Source: Victivallis vadensis
GTDB lineage: Bacteria; Verrucomicrobiota; Lentisphaeria; Victivallales; Victivallaceae
Length of the DNA stretch: 64,000 nucleotides
Direction of reading: 5' to 3'
NCBI RefSeq assembly: GCF_003096415.1
Contig: NZ_QEKH01000001.1
Coordinates: 124,001 to 188,000, forward strand
Shown here: piece by piece, positions 15,842-23,406 of the stretch
Layout of the letters: every line of letters begins with the position of its first letter
Position numbering within the stretch: position 1 is the stretch's first letter
The notes under the pieces: generated by a model
Databases searched by the model: none
The model's input: the letters and a program-made list of their open reading frames with translations, nothing else
Told to the model about the DNA's origin: nothing
Made by a program: the position numbers and the translations under genes

Positions 15842-18660
15842 AACGATTCTGGTTGCTTTCGGCGGCGCTCGCCGGTTCGCTTACGCTCGCCGCCGCCGAC
15901 TTCTCGCCGTGGGATGCCTGGAAAAACGGGTATACCCTGTACGAGAAAGGGGAGCAGTTCCGCGACAAAGGCGATTACCTGAAAGCGCTCAACTCCTTTG
16001 AACAGGCTAAAAAGCTGTACGAACAGCTCCAGAAGAACCGTCCGGACTGGAATCAGAAGATCATCACCGGGCGGATCGCCGACTGCGACCGCGAGATCAC
16101 CGCGGTCAAGCGCCTCGTCGGCGACAGTGAACTGACTTCGCCGGCGGCCTCTGCTCCCACGGGCGCCGACTTTGCCGAGCAGCAGAGCCTGCGCCGGGAA
16201 CTGGAACAGTACAAGCAGAAACTCAGTGAAATCATCGTCGAAAACGACGATCTCCGCCGCCGGCTCGCCCGCAACCAGGCCTCTCAGAAAGAGGTCGCCA
16301 ATCTGCTGCGCGAACAGCGTGTGATGCAGGAGAAGTACGCCCTGCTCGAAAAACGCTATCAGGACTTGGAGCGCCAGTCCCTTGAACCGGACCAGCGCCT
16401 GACCGAGCTGCGCAACCAGTTGATCGAGGAAAAACTGAATGCGGAGCTGACCGCCAAGCGCCTGAAAGTCGCCGAAACCCGGCTCCAGAAACTCGATCAG
16501 GACGCCGTCGAACTCTACCGCGCCAGAAGCAAGGCGGAAGCCGCCGCGAAGGAGCGGGAAGCCGATGCGACGCGGCTGGAGCGGGAGCTGGCCGAGCTGC
16601 GCCGTTTTCAGGCCAACGCCGCCGGAGAGCGCAGCGCACTGCAGAACCGCCTCGATCAGGCGAATCTCCAGCTCAAGGAACAGCAGGCCCAAATCGGCAG
16701 TCAGGAGAACGACCTGCAAAACCTTCGCCGCCAGCTTCAGGACACCTTGAAAAACGGCGGCGACTCCGTAACGCTCAACGCCCAGCTGCTGGACGAAAAC
16801 CGCAAGTTGCGCGAAAGCCTCACCGAGCTGCAGGGAGCCGCCGCCACCAGTCAGGAGCAGAATACCCAATTGCAGAATAAACAGCGTGACCTCCAGCTCG
16901 AACTGGTGCAGGTCCGCGACCTGCTGCAGCGGCTCGAAGCCACCCGCACCCGGCTGGAGGCGGAAAAAGGAGAACTGCTTAAAACGCTCGAACGTGAAAA
17001 AGGCGGCGCGGAACTCGCCTCGGTCGAGTTGAAGAACCAGCGCGAACGCATTGCCCGGCTGGAAAGCGATATCCAGACCTGGTCCGACCGCTGCAACCGC
17101 CTCGAAAAACGGCTGGCAGAGCGCAAACAGGAGGATTACGACGCCATCGCCGCCTCCGACGCCGCCAAGCGCAAGCTCTCCACCGAGATCAGTCTGCTGA
17201 AAGGGCAGATCGCCGAACTCACCGTCAATAAGCAGGATATGGAAACCGCTTCGGCCAAGCTCAAAAAGGAGTTCGACGCCACTCATGAAACTTTGCTGAA
17301 AACCCAGGCTGCCCGGCTCCACCTCGAAGGCCGCCTGAAAAAGCTCGAAACCGAAACCGCCGGCCATCAGAAACTGCAGGCCGACTTCAAGGCGCTGCAG
17401 GTCAATTTCAACGCATTGCAGGCGGAAAACAGCGCCAATAAAAAGCTGGCCGCGCAGCTGGCCTCCGCTCAAAAGCAGTTGACTGCCCTGCAAACCCGGC
17501 TTGCCGATTTCGACAAGACACGCCAGGCTCTCGCCCGCCAGCAGCGGGAAAATCAGGCGCTGGCCGAAGCCAAACTCAAACTCGAAGCCGAGCTGGCGGC
17601 CCGTCCGGTGATCCGTCAGGCCGCCGAACCGGAGGTTGCCGTGCCCCCCCGGATCGTCACCGCCAAGGGGAATCCGGCCGAACTGGTCGCCGCCGGTCAA
17701 AAAGCCGAGCAGGAGGAGAGTACCGACCTCGCGATCTGGAACTACCGGACCGCGCTGGAACTCGACCCGTCCAACGCCGCCGCCGCCTCCCGTCTCGGGA
17801 TGATCCATCTCAAGCGCGAGGAATTCAACCGCGCCCTGCCGCTTCTGGACATCGCCCGCCGCGCCACGCCGGATGACCCGGAGCTGACGGCGGCGGCCGC
17901 GGCCGCGCTCAACGGGCAGGAGAAGTACGGCAACGCGCTCGCTTTGCTGGAGCCTCTCCGTAAAAAGTACCCCGATGACCTCCGGCTGCTGTTGCCGTTC
18001 GCAAAAGCGCAGGCCGGGAGCGGCCAGCTCAAAATCGCCGGAGAACTTTACCGGCAGGCGGAAAAACTGGCCCCGGCTTCTCCCCTCCCCAAGCTGGAAC
18101 TCGCCCGGTTGTACCTGCAGGGCGACAAGCCGGATGAAGCCGCCGCCGCCCGGCTGTATCAGGCGGCCCGCAAGCTCGGCGCCGGTCCCGATCTCGAACT
18201 CGAACCGCGCCTCGGCAAACTGATCGACGAGAACCGGCAGGTCACCGAATTCATGACTTCGGCGGCGCAGGAAGCCGCCCGGAACAATGACTGGAGTTCC
18301 GCCGCCTGGTACTTCAAGCAACTGCTGGAACGCGACCGGAATTCCGCCGAAAACGCGGTGCGTCTGGCATTCGCACAATATAAGTCGGGACAACTTCCGG
18401 CGGCGCTCGAAACCCTGAGCATGAATACCGCCTCCCCCGACGGGCTGCTGCTCGCCGCCCTGCTCCGTTTCCGCAGCGACGATTTCGAGGGGGCGGCCAC
18501 GGCGGCGGCAGAAGCCGTAAAACAGAACGGCGGCAAACCGGTCAAAGCCTCGCCGCAGGTAGCGGCGGAGGCGAAGCAGCTTCTGGCCGGTTCCGACGCC
18601 AAACGTTCCGTGCTCGCCCAGAAAGCGGCGGCGGCCATCCGCGCCGCCATTCAAAAATAA
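15838..18660 (+). CDS. Exported long coiled-coil and TPR protein of unknown function
   Basis: A 940-residue protein with signal peptide (MKRFWLLSAALAGSLTLAAA). Residues about 24-85 make one TPR-like pair (YEKGEQFRDKGDYLKALNSFEQAKKLY). About 105-595 are an almost uninterrupted Gln/Glu/Arg/Leu-rich coiled coil. About 615-900 hold several TPRs (AIWNYRTALELDPSNAAAASRLGMIHLKREEF and repeats). Likely a periplasmic scaffold or envelope protein; no enzyme motif. It overlaps hflX by ATGA and is followed after 12 bases by creD, so the three form an operon. YbgF/CpoB-like roles are a loose architectural analogy only. Confidence 0.75.
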   Translation: MKRFWLLSAALAGSLTLAAADFSPWDAWKNGYTLYEKGEQFRDKGDYLKALNSFEQAKKLYEQLQKNRPDWNQKIITGRIADCDREITAVKRLVGDSELTSPAASAPTGADFAEQQSLRRELEQYKQKLSEIIVENDDLRRRLARNQASQKEVANLLREQRVMQEKYALLEKRYQDLERQSLEPDQRLTELRNQLIEEKLNAELTAKRLKVAETRLQKLDQDAVELYRARSKAEAAAKEREADATRLERELAELRRFQANAAGERSALQNRLDQANLQLKEQQAQIGSQENDLQNLRRQLQDTLKNGGDSVTLNAQLLDENRKLRESLTELQGAAATSQEQNTQLQNKQRDLQLELVQVRDLLQRLEATRTRLEAEKGELLKTLEREKGGAELASVELKNQRERIARLESDIQTWSDRCNRLEKRLAERKQEDYDAIAASDAAKRKLSTEISLLKGQIAELTVNKQDMETASAKLKKEFDATHETLLKTQAARLHLEGRLKKLETETAGHQKLQADFKALQVNFNALQAENSANKKLAAQLASAQKQLTALQTRLADFDKTRQALARQQRENQALAEAKLKLEAELAARPVIRQAAEPEVAVPPRIVTAKGNPAELVAAGQKAEQEESTDLAIWNYRTALELDPSNAAAASRLGMIHLKREEFNRALPLLDIARRATPDDPELTAAAAAALNGQEKYGNALALLEPLRKKYPDDLRLLLPFAKAQAGSGQLKIAGELYRQAEKLAPASPLPKLELARLYLQGDKPDEAAAARLYQAARKLGAGPDLELEPRLGKLIDENRQVTEFMTSAAQEAARNNDWSSAAWYFKQLLERDRNSAENAVRLAFAQYKSGQLPAALETLSMNTASPDGLLLAALLRFRSDDFEGAATAAAEAVKQNGGKPVKASPQVAAEAKQLLAGSDAKRSVLAQKAAAAIRAAIQK

Positions 18661-18672
18661 GGAATCCTTCTC

Positions 18673-20034
18673 ATGCCGGAAAACACGTCCCCTTCATCCG
18701 CTTCCCGCTTCGCCTGTCTGACGGAACGGGTCCGCCACTCCCTGACCGTCAAGCTAGTGCTGATCGGCGCGATCATCCTGCTGCTCCAGATTCCGACGCT
18801 GATGATCTACTCGCTGATCGCGGAGCGGCAGAGCAACCGCAATCAGGCGGTCGATGAAATCTCCCGGGAATGGGGTTCCGCCCAGACGGTAACGGGGCCG
18901 TTCCTGTCGATCCCGGTCCGCGAAAAGCGGCTCCGCCCGGCGGCGCAATCGACGATGCCCGTGACTGAGGAAGTCCGTTTTCACCAGCTGACTTTCCTGC
19001 CGGAAACGCTGAACATCACCGGGAAACTCGACCCGGAAATCCGTTACCGCGGCCTCTATCAGGCCGTCCTTTACCGCAGCGAGATCACCATCGAAGGGGA
19101 GTTTAAACTTCCCGCGGAGTTCCGCCTCTCCCGCCTCGCCAATGCGCAAACAGAGCTTCAGGACGCCATTCTGGTGATCGGCATCAGCGACCTGAAAGGA
19201 ATTTCCGCCGAAACCGTCGACATCAACGGAGTCGAATGCAAGGCAATCCCCGGCATTCCCGATACCCGACTGGCTTCTTCCGGTTTTCAGGTGCCGCTCA
19301 CTGCCCTGAAAGACCTGAAACCGGGCGCCACTTTGAGATTCTCCCTGAAACTCAACCTGAACGGCAGCAGCGCCCTCTCCTTCTATCCGCTGGGACGGAC
19401 CAACACCGCCCGGCTGGCCGCCAACTGGAGCAGTCCGAGCTTTACCGGAGAGTTTCTGCCCGCCGCGCGCGAAGTTACCGACACCTCTTTCAACGCCGAG
19501 TGGAAGATCACCGACATGAACCGCAACTACCCGCAATCGTGGCTCGACGATGAATTCAAGATCGCCGGCTCCGAATTCGGAGTGGGCCTCCACATTCAGG
19601 CCAACGTCTACCAGCAGACGATGCGGGCGATCCACTATTCGGTGCTGTTCATCATCTTTTCCATGCTTGCGTTCCTGTTCGCGGAAATCCTGAGCAAGGT
19701 CTGGATGCACCCGCTGCAATACCTGATGGCAGGGCTGGCGGTCGTACTGTTCTACACGCTGCTGCTGGCTTTCAGCGAACACCTCGGCTTCCAGTGCGCC
19801 TACTGGATCACCACCGCGGCCACGGTCGGACTGCTCGGCCTTTACTGTCTTTTGATCTTCCGCCGGAAGATCGTGGCGGCAGCCGTCGCCGGAGTGATGG
19901 CGCTGACTTACATCCTGCTGTACTTCATGCTCCAGCTGGAAGACTATGCGCTGCTGACCGGCTCCATCGTGCTGTTTTTGCTGCTGGCGCTGGTGATGGT
20001 CCTGACCGGAAACATCAACCGGTCCCGTTCCTGA
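18673..20034 (+). CDS. creD: CreD-family inner membrane protein
   Basis: A 453-residue membrane protein. One N-terminal TM segment (LVLIGAIILLLQIPTLMIYSLI) is followed by a large periplasmic part with the CreD signature region (ERQSNRNQAVDEISREWGSAQTVTGPFL, very close to the family consensus), then about five TM helices from residue 315 on. In enterobacteria CreD belongs to the CreBC regulon and affects envelope integrity; the molecular function is not established. Ribosome site AAGGA. No creBC genes are next to it here. Confidence 0.9.
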   Translation: MPENTSPSSASRFACLTERVRHSLTVKLVLIGAIILLLQIPTLMIYSLIAERQSNRNQAVDEISREWGSAQTVTGPFLSIPVREKRLRPAAQSTMPVTEEVRFHQLTFLPETLNITGKLDPEIRYRGLYQAVLYRSEITIEGEFKLPAEFRLSRLANAQTELQDAILVIGISDLKGISAETVDINGVECKAIPGIPDTRLASSGFQVPLTALKDLKPGATLRFSLKLNLNGSSALSFYPLGRTNTARLAANWSSPSFTGEFLPAAREVTDTSFNAEWKITDMNRNYPQSWLDDEFKIAGSEFGVGLHIQANVYQQTMRAIHYSVLFIIFSMLAFLFAEILSKVWMHPLQYLMAGLAVVLFYTLLLAFSEHLGFQCAYWITTAATVGLLGLYCLLIFRRKIVAAAVAGVMALTYILLYFMLQLEDYALLTGSIVLFLLLALVMVLTGNINRSRS

Positions 20035-20063
20035 TCCGCAGACGCCGCCGCACCCGAAAATGC

Positions 20064-20098
20064 GAATCCCGGATTCTTCGGCAAAAACTTCGGGATTC
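20064..20098 (+). terminator. Hairpin after creD, possible terminator
   Basis: Perfect 8-base arms GAATCCCG (20064-20071) and CGGGATTC (20091-20098) with a 19-base loop. No T-run follows, so termination is uncertain; it sits just before the metX promoter. Confidence 0.4.
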
Positions 20099-20100
20099 CA

Positions 20101-20129
20101 TTGCAAAAAGCGTCTCTCAATGGTATATT
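20101..20129 (+). promoter_or_regulatory. Promoter of metX-metW
   Basis: TTGCAA (20101-20106), 17-base spacer, TATATT (20124-20129). The predicted start of transcription near 20136 leaves about 34 bases before the GTG at 20170, and too few for a ribosome site before the ATG at 20143. No room for a SAM riboswitch. Confidence 0.7.
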
Positions 20130-20169
20130 ATAAGGTTTTTGTATGATTTTACCTTGGGGAGATGCCGAA

Positions 20170-21291
20170 GTGTTGATCGTAAAGCCGCAAAACTTTCAAC
20201 TGCCTGAACCGCTGCAGCTCGACTGCGGGCGGAGCCTCAAGCAGGTGAACATCCGTTACGAAACGGTCGGGGAACTCGCCCCGGACGGTTCCAACGCGGT
20301 GCTGATCACCCATGCCCTCTCCGGCGACGCCCACGTCTGCGGCCGCCACACTCCCGCCGACCAGAAACCCGGCTGGTGGGACGATATGATCGGCCCCGGC
20401 AAGATGATCGACACCAACCGCTATTTCGTCGTCTGCAGCAACGTGCTCGGCAGCTGCGCCGGTTCGACCGGGCCGCGTTCGGTGAACCCGGATACCGGCA
20501 ATCCCTACAACCTCGACTTCCCGGTCATCACGATCCGCGACATGGTCCGCGCCCAGAAATACCTGATGGAACATTTGAAAATTAAAAAGTTCCTGTCGGT
20601 GGTCGGCGGTTCGATGGGCGGAATGCAGGCGATGGAGTGGGCGATCAATTACCCCGACCTCGTGGACAGCGTGATTCCGATCGCGACCACCAGCCAGCTC
20701 TCCAGCCAGAGCATCGCGTTCAACTGGGTCGGCCGCGAGGCGATCAAGTACGATCCGAACTGGAACAACGGCAACTACTCCGCCGACCACGTGCCGGACC
20801 GCGGCCTCGCGGCGGCCCGGATGCTGGCGCACATCACCTATCTCTCCGAGGAGTCGATGAACCGCAAGTTCGGGCGGGAGCTGCAGGACGCCGACTCCTA
20901 CTCCTTCAATTTCCGGCGCGACTTCGCGGTGGAAAGCTATCTGGAGCATCAGGGCCGCCGGTTCGTGGAACGTTTCGACGCGAACAGCTACTTTTACATT
21001 ACCCGCGCGATGGATTATTTCGACCTCGCGGCCCGCGCCGGCGGCGATCTGGCGAAGGCGTTCGAGCCGGTGAAGGCGGCGGTGCTGGTGGTTTCGTTTT
21101 CGAGCGACTGGCTCTTCCCGACCTCCGAATCGCGCAAAATCGTGAATGCGCTGCTGAAAAACCGCTGCAACGTGTCGTTCTGCGAAATCGAGTCCGGCTA
21201 TGGCCATGACGCATTCCTGCTGGAAGTGGATATCCTCGGCGGCATGATCCGCGACTTCCTGCACAACCGACTGGAGGCGAACCGTGGTTGA
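20170..21291 (+). CDS. metX: Homoserine O-acetyltransferase
   Basis: A 373-residue alpha/beta hydrolase-fold enzyme that acylates homoserine in methionine synthesis. The family markers are all visible: ITHALSGDAHVCGRH, GWWDDMIGPGK, VLGSCAGSTGPRS, the nucleophile elbow GGSMGGMQAMEWA near residue 146, and the late FSSDWLFPT and GYGHDAFLLE segments with Asp and His. I favour GTG at 20170 (GGGGAG 8 bases upstream); the ATG at 20143 would give nine more residues but an almost leaderless message. Overlaps metW by 8 bases. Confidence 0.93.
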   Translation: MLIVKPQNFQLPEPLQLDCGRSLKQVNIRYETVGELAPDGSNAVLITHALSGDAHVCGRHTPADQKPGWWDDMIGPGKMIDTNRYFVVCSNVLGSCAGSTGPRSVNPDTGNPYNLDFPVITIRDMVRAQKYLMEHLKIKKFLSVVGGSMGGMQAMEWAINYPDLVDSVIPIATTSQLSSQSIAFNWVGREAIKYDPNWNNGNYSADHVPDRGLAAARMLAHITYLSEESMNRKFGRELQDADSYSFNFRRDFAVESYLEHQGRRFVERFDANSYFYITRAMDYFDLAARAGGDLAKAFEPVKAAVLVVSFSSDWLFPTSESRKIVNALLKNRCNVSFCEIESGYGHDAFLLEVDILGGMIRDFLHNRLEANRG

Positions 21292-21904
21292 ATCCCTTTA
21301 CCTCGACCTCAAAGCCCGTCCCGACCTCGAAGTCATCTCCCGGCTGGTCGATCCCGGCCACCGGGTGCTCGACCTCGGCTGCGGCGACGGCATCTTCCTG
21401 AAAATGCTGCGCGAAAAACGCGGCGCCGAAGTGCTCGGCATGGAGATCAGTCAGGTTGAAATCGCCAAGTGCATCGCCAACGGCGTGCCGGTGATCCAGA
21501 GCGACCTCGACGACGACCTCGATTTCGCCGAGGACGGTTCTTTCGACCTGGTGATCCTGTCGCAGACGCTGCAGCAGATGCGCCGGCCGGACCGCCTGCT
21601 GCGCCGCCTCGTCCGGGTCGGCAAGCGCGGCGCGGTCAGTTTCATCAACTTCGGGCATTTTCATTGCCGCTGGCAATTGATGCTGGCCGGTTCGATGCCG
21701 CGCACCACCCAGATACCGTATCAATGGTACAATACGCCGAACATCCACCTCGGCACCATCCGCGACTTCCGGCGGCTCTGCAAACACCTCGGAATCCGGA
21801 TCGTGCAGGAGATTCCGATCGGCTTTTCCTTTCCGCTGCTGACCGCCGCCTGGCCGAATTTGTTCGCGGTCGGCTGCGTCTTCGTGATCGAACGCGCCCA
21901 ATAA
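21284..21904 (+). CDS. metW: Methionine biosynthesis protein MetW
   Basis: A 206-residue SAM-methyltransferase-like protein. The glycine-rich motif VLDLGCGDGIFLKML and the MetW-specific ILSQTLQQMRRPDRLL and QIPYQWYNTPNIHLGTIRDF segments identify it. It starts with GTG inside the end of metX, the usual metX-metW arrangement, where MetW is needed for or stimulates homoserine acylation in several bacteria. Confidence 0.93.
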   Translation: MVESLYLDLKARPDLEVISRLVDPGHRVLDLGCGDGIFLKMLREKRGAEVLGMEISQVEIAKCIANGVPVIQSDLDDDLDFAEDGSFDLVILSQTLQQMRRPDRLLRRLVRVGKRGAVSFINFGHFHCRWQLMLAGSMPRTTQIPYQWYNTPNIHLGTIRDFRRLCKHLGIRIVQEIPIGFSFPLLTAAWPNLFAVGCVFVIERAQ

Positions 21905-21967
21905 GCGGTCTGCCGGTCATTTTCCGCATTCTCCGCGAAAAACTCAAAAATATTGCCGTTTTCCCTC

Positions 21968-21995
21968 TTGTTTTTCCATCATTTCGTGTTATTCT
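21968..21995 (+). promoter_or_regulatory. Candidate promoter of the GcvH-like gene
   Basis: TTGTTT (21968-21973), 16-base spacer, TATTCT (21990-21995), 67 bases before the ATG at 22063. Confidence 0.5.
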
Positions 21996-22062
21996 GAAAA
22001 GAAGGGAAACAATGGACGGTCATAGCTGAACGCCATAACTCATTATATGATTTGGAGGTTCC

Positions 22063-22461
22063 ATGCGAGTTTTTACCCAAGACCATCTGTGGCTTGATTA
22101 CGAGGACGGCATTGTGATTCTGGGGCTGACGGCCTATGCGGCTTCCCGGTTCCGGGAGGATGCAGTTTTGAAATTCCCGGCGGAAAGCCGCCTGCTTTTT
22201 CCCGGCGTGCCGATTGCTTCATTGGAATCTTCCGGTCTCCTCCATGACATCCGCTCCCCGCTGGAGGGATTCCAGCTCGGCGTCAACCGGGAACTACAGC
22301 GGTCGCCGCACAAGCTCACCCGTTCCCCCGAGGAGGAGGGGTGGCTCTGCCAAATCTACTGCCCGCGCTGGCAGCCCGCCGAACATCTGTCGCGACGCGG
22401 CTACGAGGCTTTTCTGGAAACCCTGCCCGCTCAACGGCAGCTTGCGGCCATCCATTCCTGA
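22063..22461 (+). CDS. GcvH-like protein lacking the lipoyl lysine
   Basis: A 132-residue protein that aligns along its length with glycine cleavage H protein: FTQDHLWLDYEDGIVILGLTAYA (compare the HEWV...VGIT-YAQ start), then SLESSGLLHDIRSP, GFQLGVNRELQRSPHKLTRSP and EEGWLCQIYCPRW, as in GcvH up to the GW-hallmark. In GcvH the loop reads ESVKAASD with the lipoylated Lys; here it reads ESSGLLHD, so Gly58 takes that place and no Lys is nearby. It cannot be a classical aminomethyl carrier. No gcvP/gcvT or lipoate ligase is nearby. Start set by TTGGAGG. The 3' end overlaps the convergent nucleoside-hydrolase gene by 31 bases. Confidence 0.8.
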   Translation: MRVFTQDHLWLDYEDGIVILGLTAYAASRFREDAVLKFPAESRLLFPGVPIASLESSGLLHDIRSPLEGFQLGVNRELQRSPHKLTRSPEEEGWLCQIYCPRWQPAEHLSRRGYEAFLETLPAQRQLAAIHS

Positions 22462-23339
22462 ATGAAACGGGCGAAACGGTCATCACTCGCACGCTGTTCG
22501 AGAAAGCGGACGTTGCCGCCGGCCTCCTCCCGCCACCGGGCGAGACCGGCGACAGAGTCATAACGGAGCGTTCCGGCGCGGGAGACTCCGGCCAGCTCGC
22601 CGAGCGCCCCGGCTGCGAACAGCACCGCGATATGGTCCCAGCTCGGACGCAGGAATTTCGGGTCGCCGCCTCCCATTTTCGAGTAGGCGGTCCGCAGGAA
22701 ATCGCCGCGTTCGTTGTCCGCGCAGGGAAAAGCGCCGGTCAAGATCTTCCGCCCCATCGGGCTGACTGCGATTTCGCCGGGCCAGTGGTTCAGCACCCGG
22801 CCGGCGGCCCGCCGGTTCATTTCCCAGTTGAAACCGCCGCTGCTTTCCGGGGGCATTGCCTCCGCCATTGTGACCAGCAGCTTCACCTTGCGCCGGATCA
22901 GCTCCGAAGCGCCCGATTCCAGCAGCGCCGCCAGCGACGACAGCAGCCCGATCGCGCAGATCGTCACGCTGTGGTCGGGGGCGGTTTCCAACAGCCGCCG
23001 GTAGAGCGCCACCGCCTCCTCCGGCCGGAATCTTCCGGGCGAAGCCTCCGGGCGGCGCTGCACGAGCTTCCAATGATAGAGCTGCGGGATATGGTTCTCC
23101 CGGTGCAGCCGGTAGGCGAATGTGTCGGGGCAATCGAAATTGCAGCCGACCGGCAGTTCCGGCCGCCCGAAAGCGAGATTCAGCGCGCGTACTCCGGCGG
23201 CGGGCCAGCAGGAGTTCACGCTTGCGACAATTCCGAGCGGCTCGACCAGACCGCGATCGGCAAGGCCGTGCAGAATCGCCAACGCCCCGGCGTCGTCACA
23301 ATCGGTTTCAAAATCGGTATCGATAATCAGCTTTTCCAT
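22431..23339 (-). CDS. Nucleoside hydrolase-like protein (IU-NH fold)
   Basis: A 302-residue protein. The N terminus LIIDTDFETDCDDAGAL has the calcium-binding Asp cluster of inosine-uridine nucleoside hydrolases (DTD....DD..AL). Later segments (TICAIGLLSSLAALLES, GGFNWEMNRRAAGRVLNHWPGEI) also fit, as does the late RPSWDH with Asp and His. Substrate unknown; members without clear nucleosidase activity are common in glycan loci. The start at 23339 follows AGGAGA; a longer frame to 23414 overlaps the GH42 stop region. Downstream of and probably cotranscribed with GH42. Confidence 0.82.
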   Translation of the reverse strand: MEKLIIDTDFETDCDDAGALAILHGLADRGLVEPLGIVASVNSCWPAAGVRALNLAFGRPELPVGCNFDCPDTFAYRLHRENHIPQLYHWKLVQRRPEASPGRFRPEEAVALYRRLLETAPDHSVTICAIGLLSSLAALLESGASELIRRKVKLLVTMAEAMPPESSGGFNWEMNRRAAGRVLNHWPGEIAVSPMGRKILTGAFPCADNERGDFLRTAYSKMGGGDPKFLRPSWDHIAVLFAAGALGELAGVSRAGTLRYDSVAGLARWREEAGGNVRFLEQRASDDRFARFIQEWMAASCR

Positions 23340-23406
23340 TCCAGTCTCCTGTTTTTTCCTACTATACGGGAAGAATCCGGAAAAACAAGGCCCGGAAACC
23401 GATTTG

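Noticed and set aside
15808-18654. 948-codon open frame antisense to the coiled-coil/TPR gene
   Set aside because: It is the low-complexity shadow of a repetitive coiled-coil gene (Phe/Gly/Leu/Gln-rich) and has no start signal or family match.
20130-20169. SAM riboswitch before metX
   Set aside because: The promoter at 20101-20129 leaves a leader of only about 34 bases, too short for any known SAM riboswitch.
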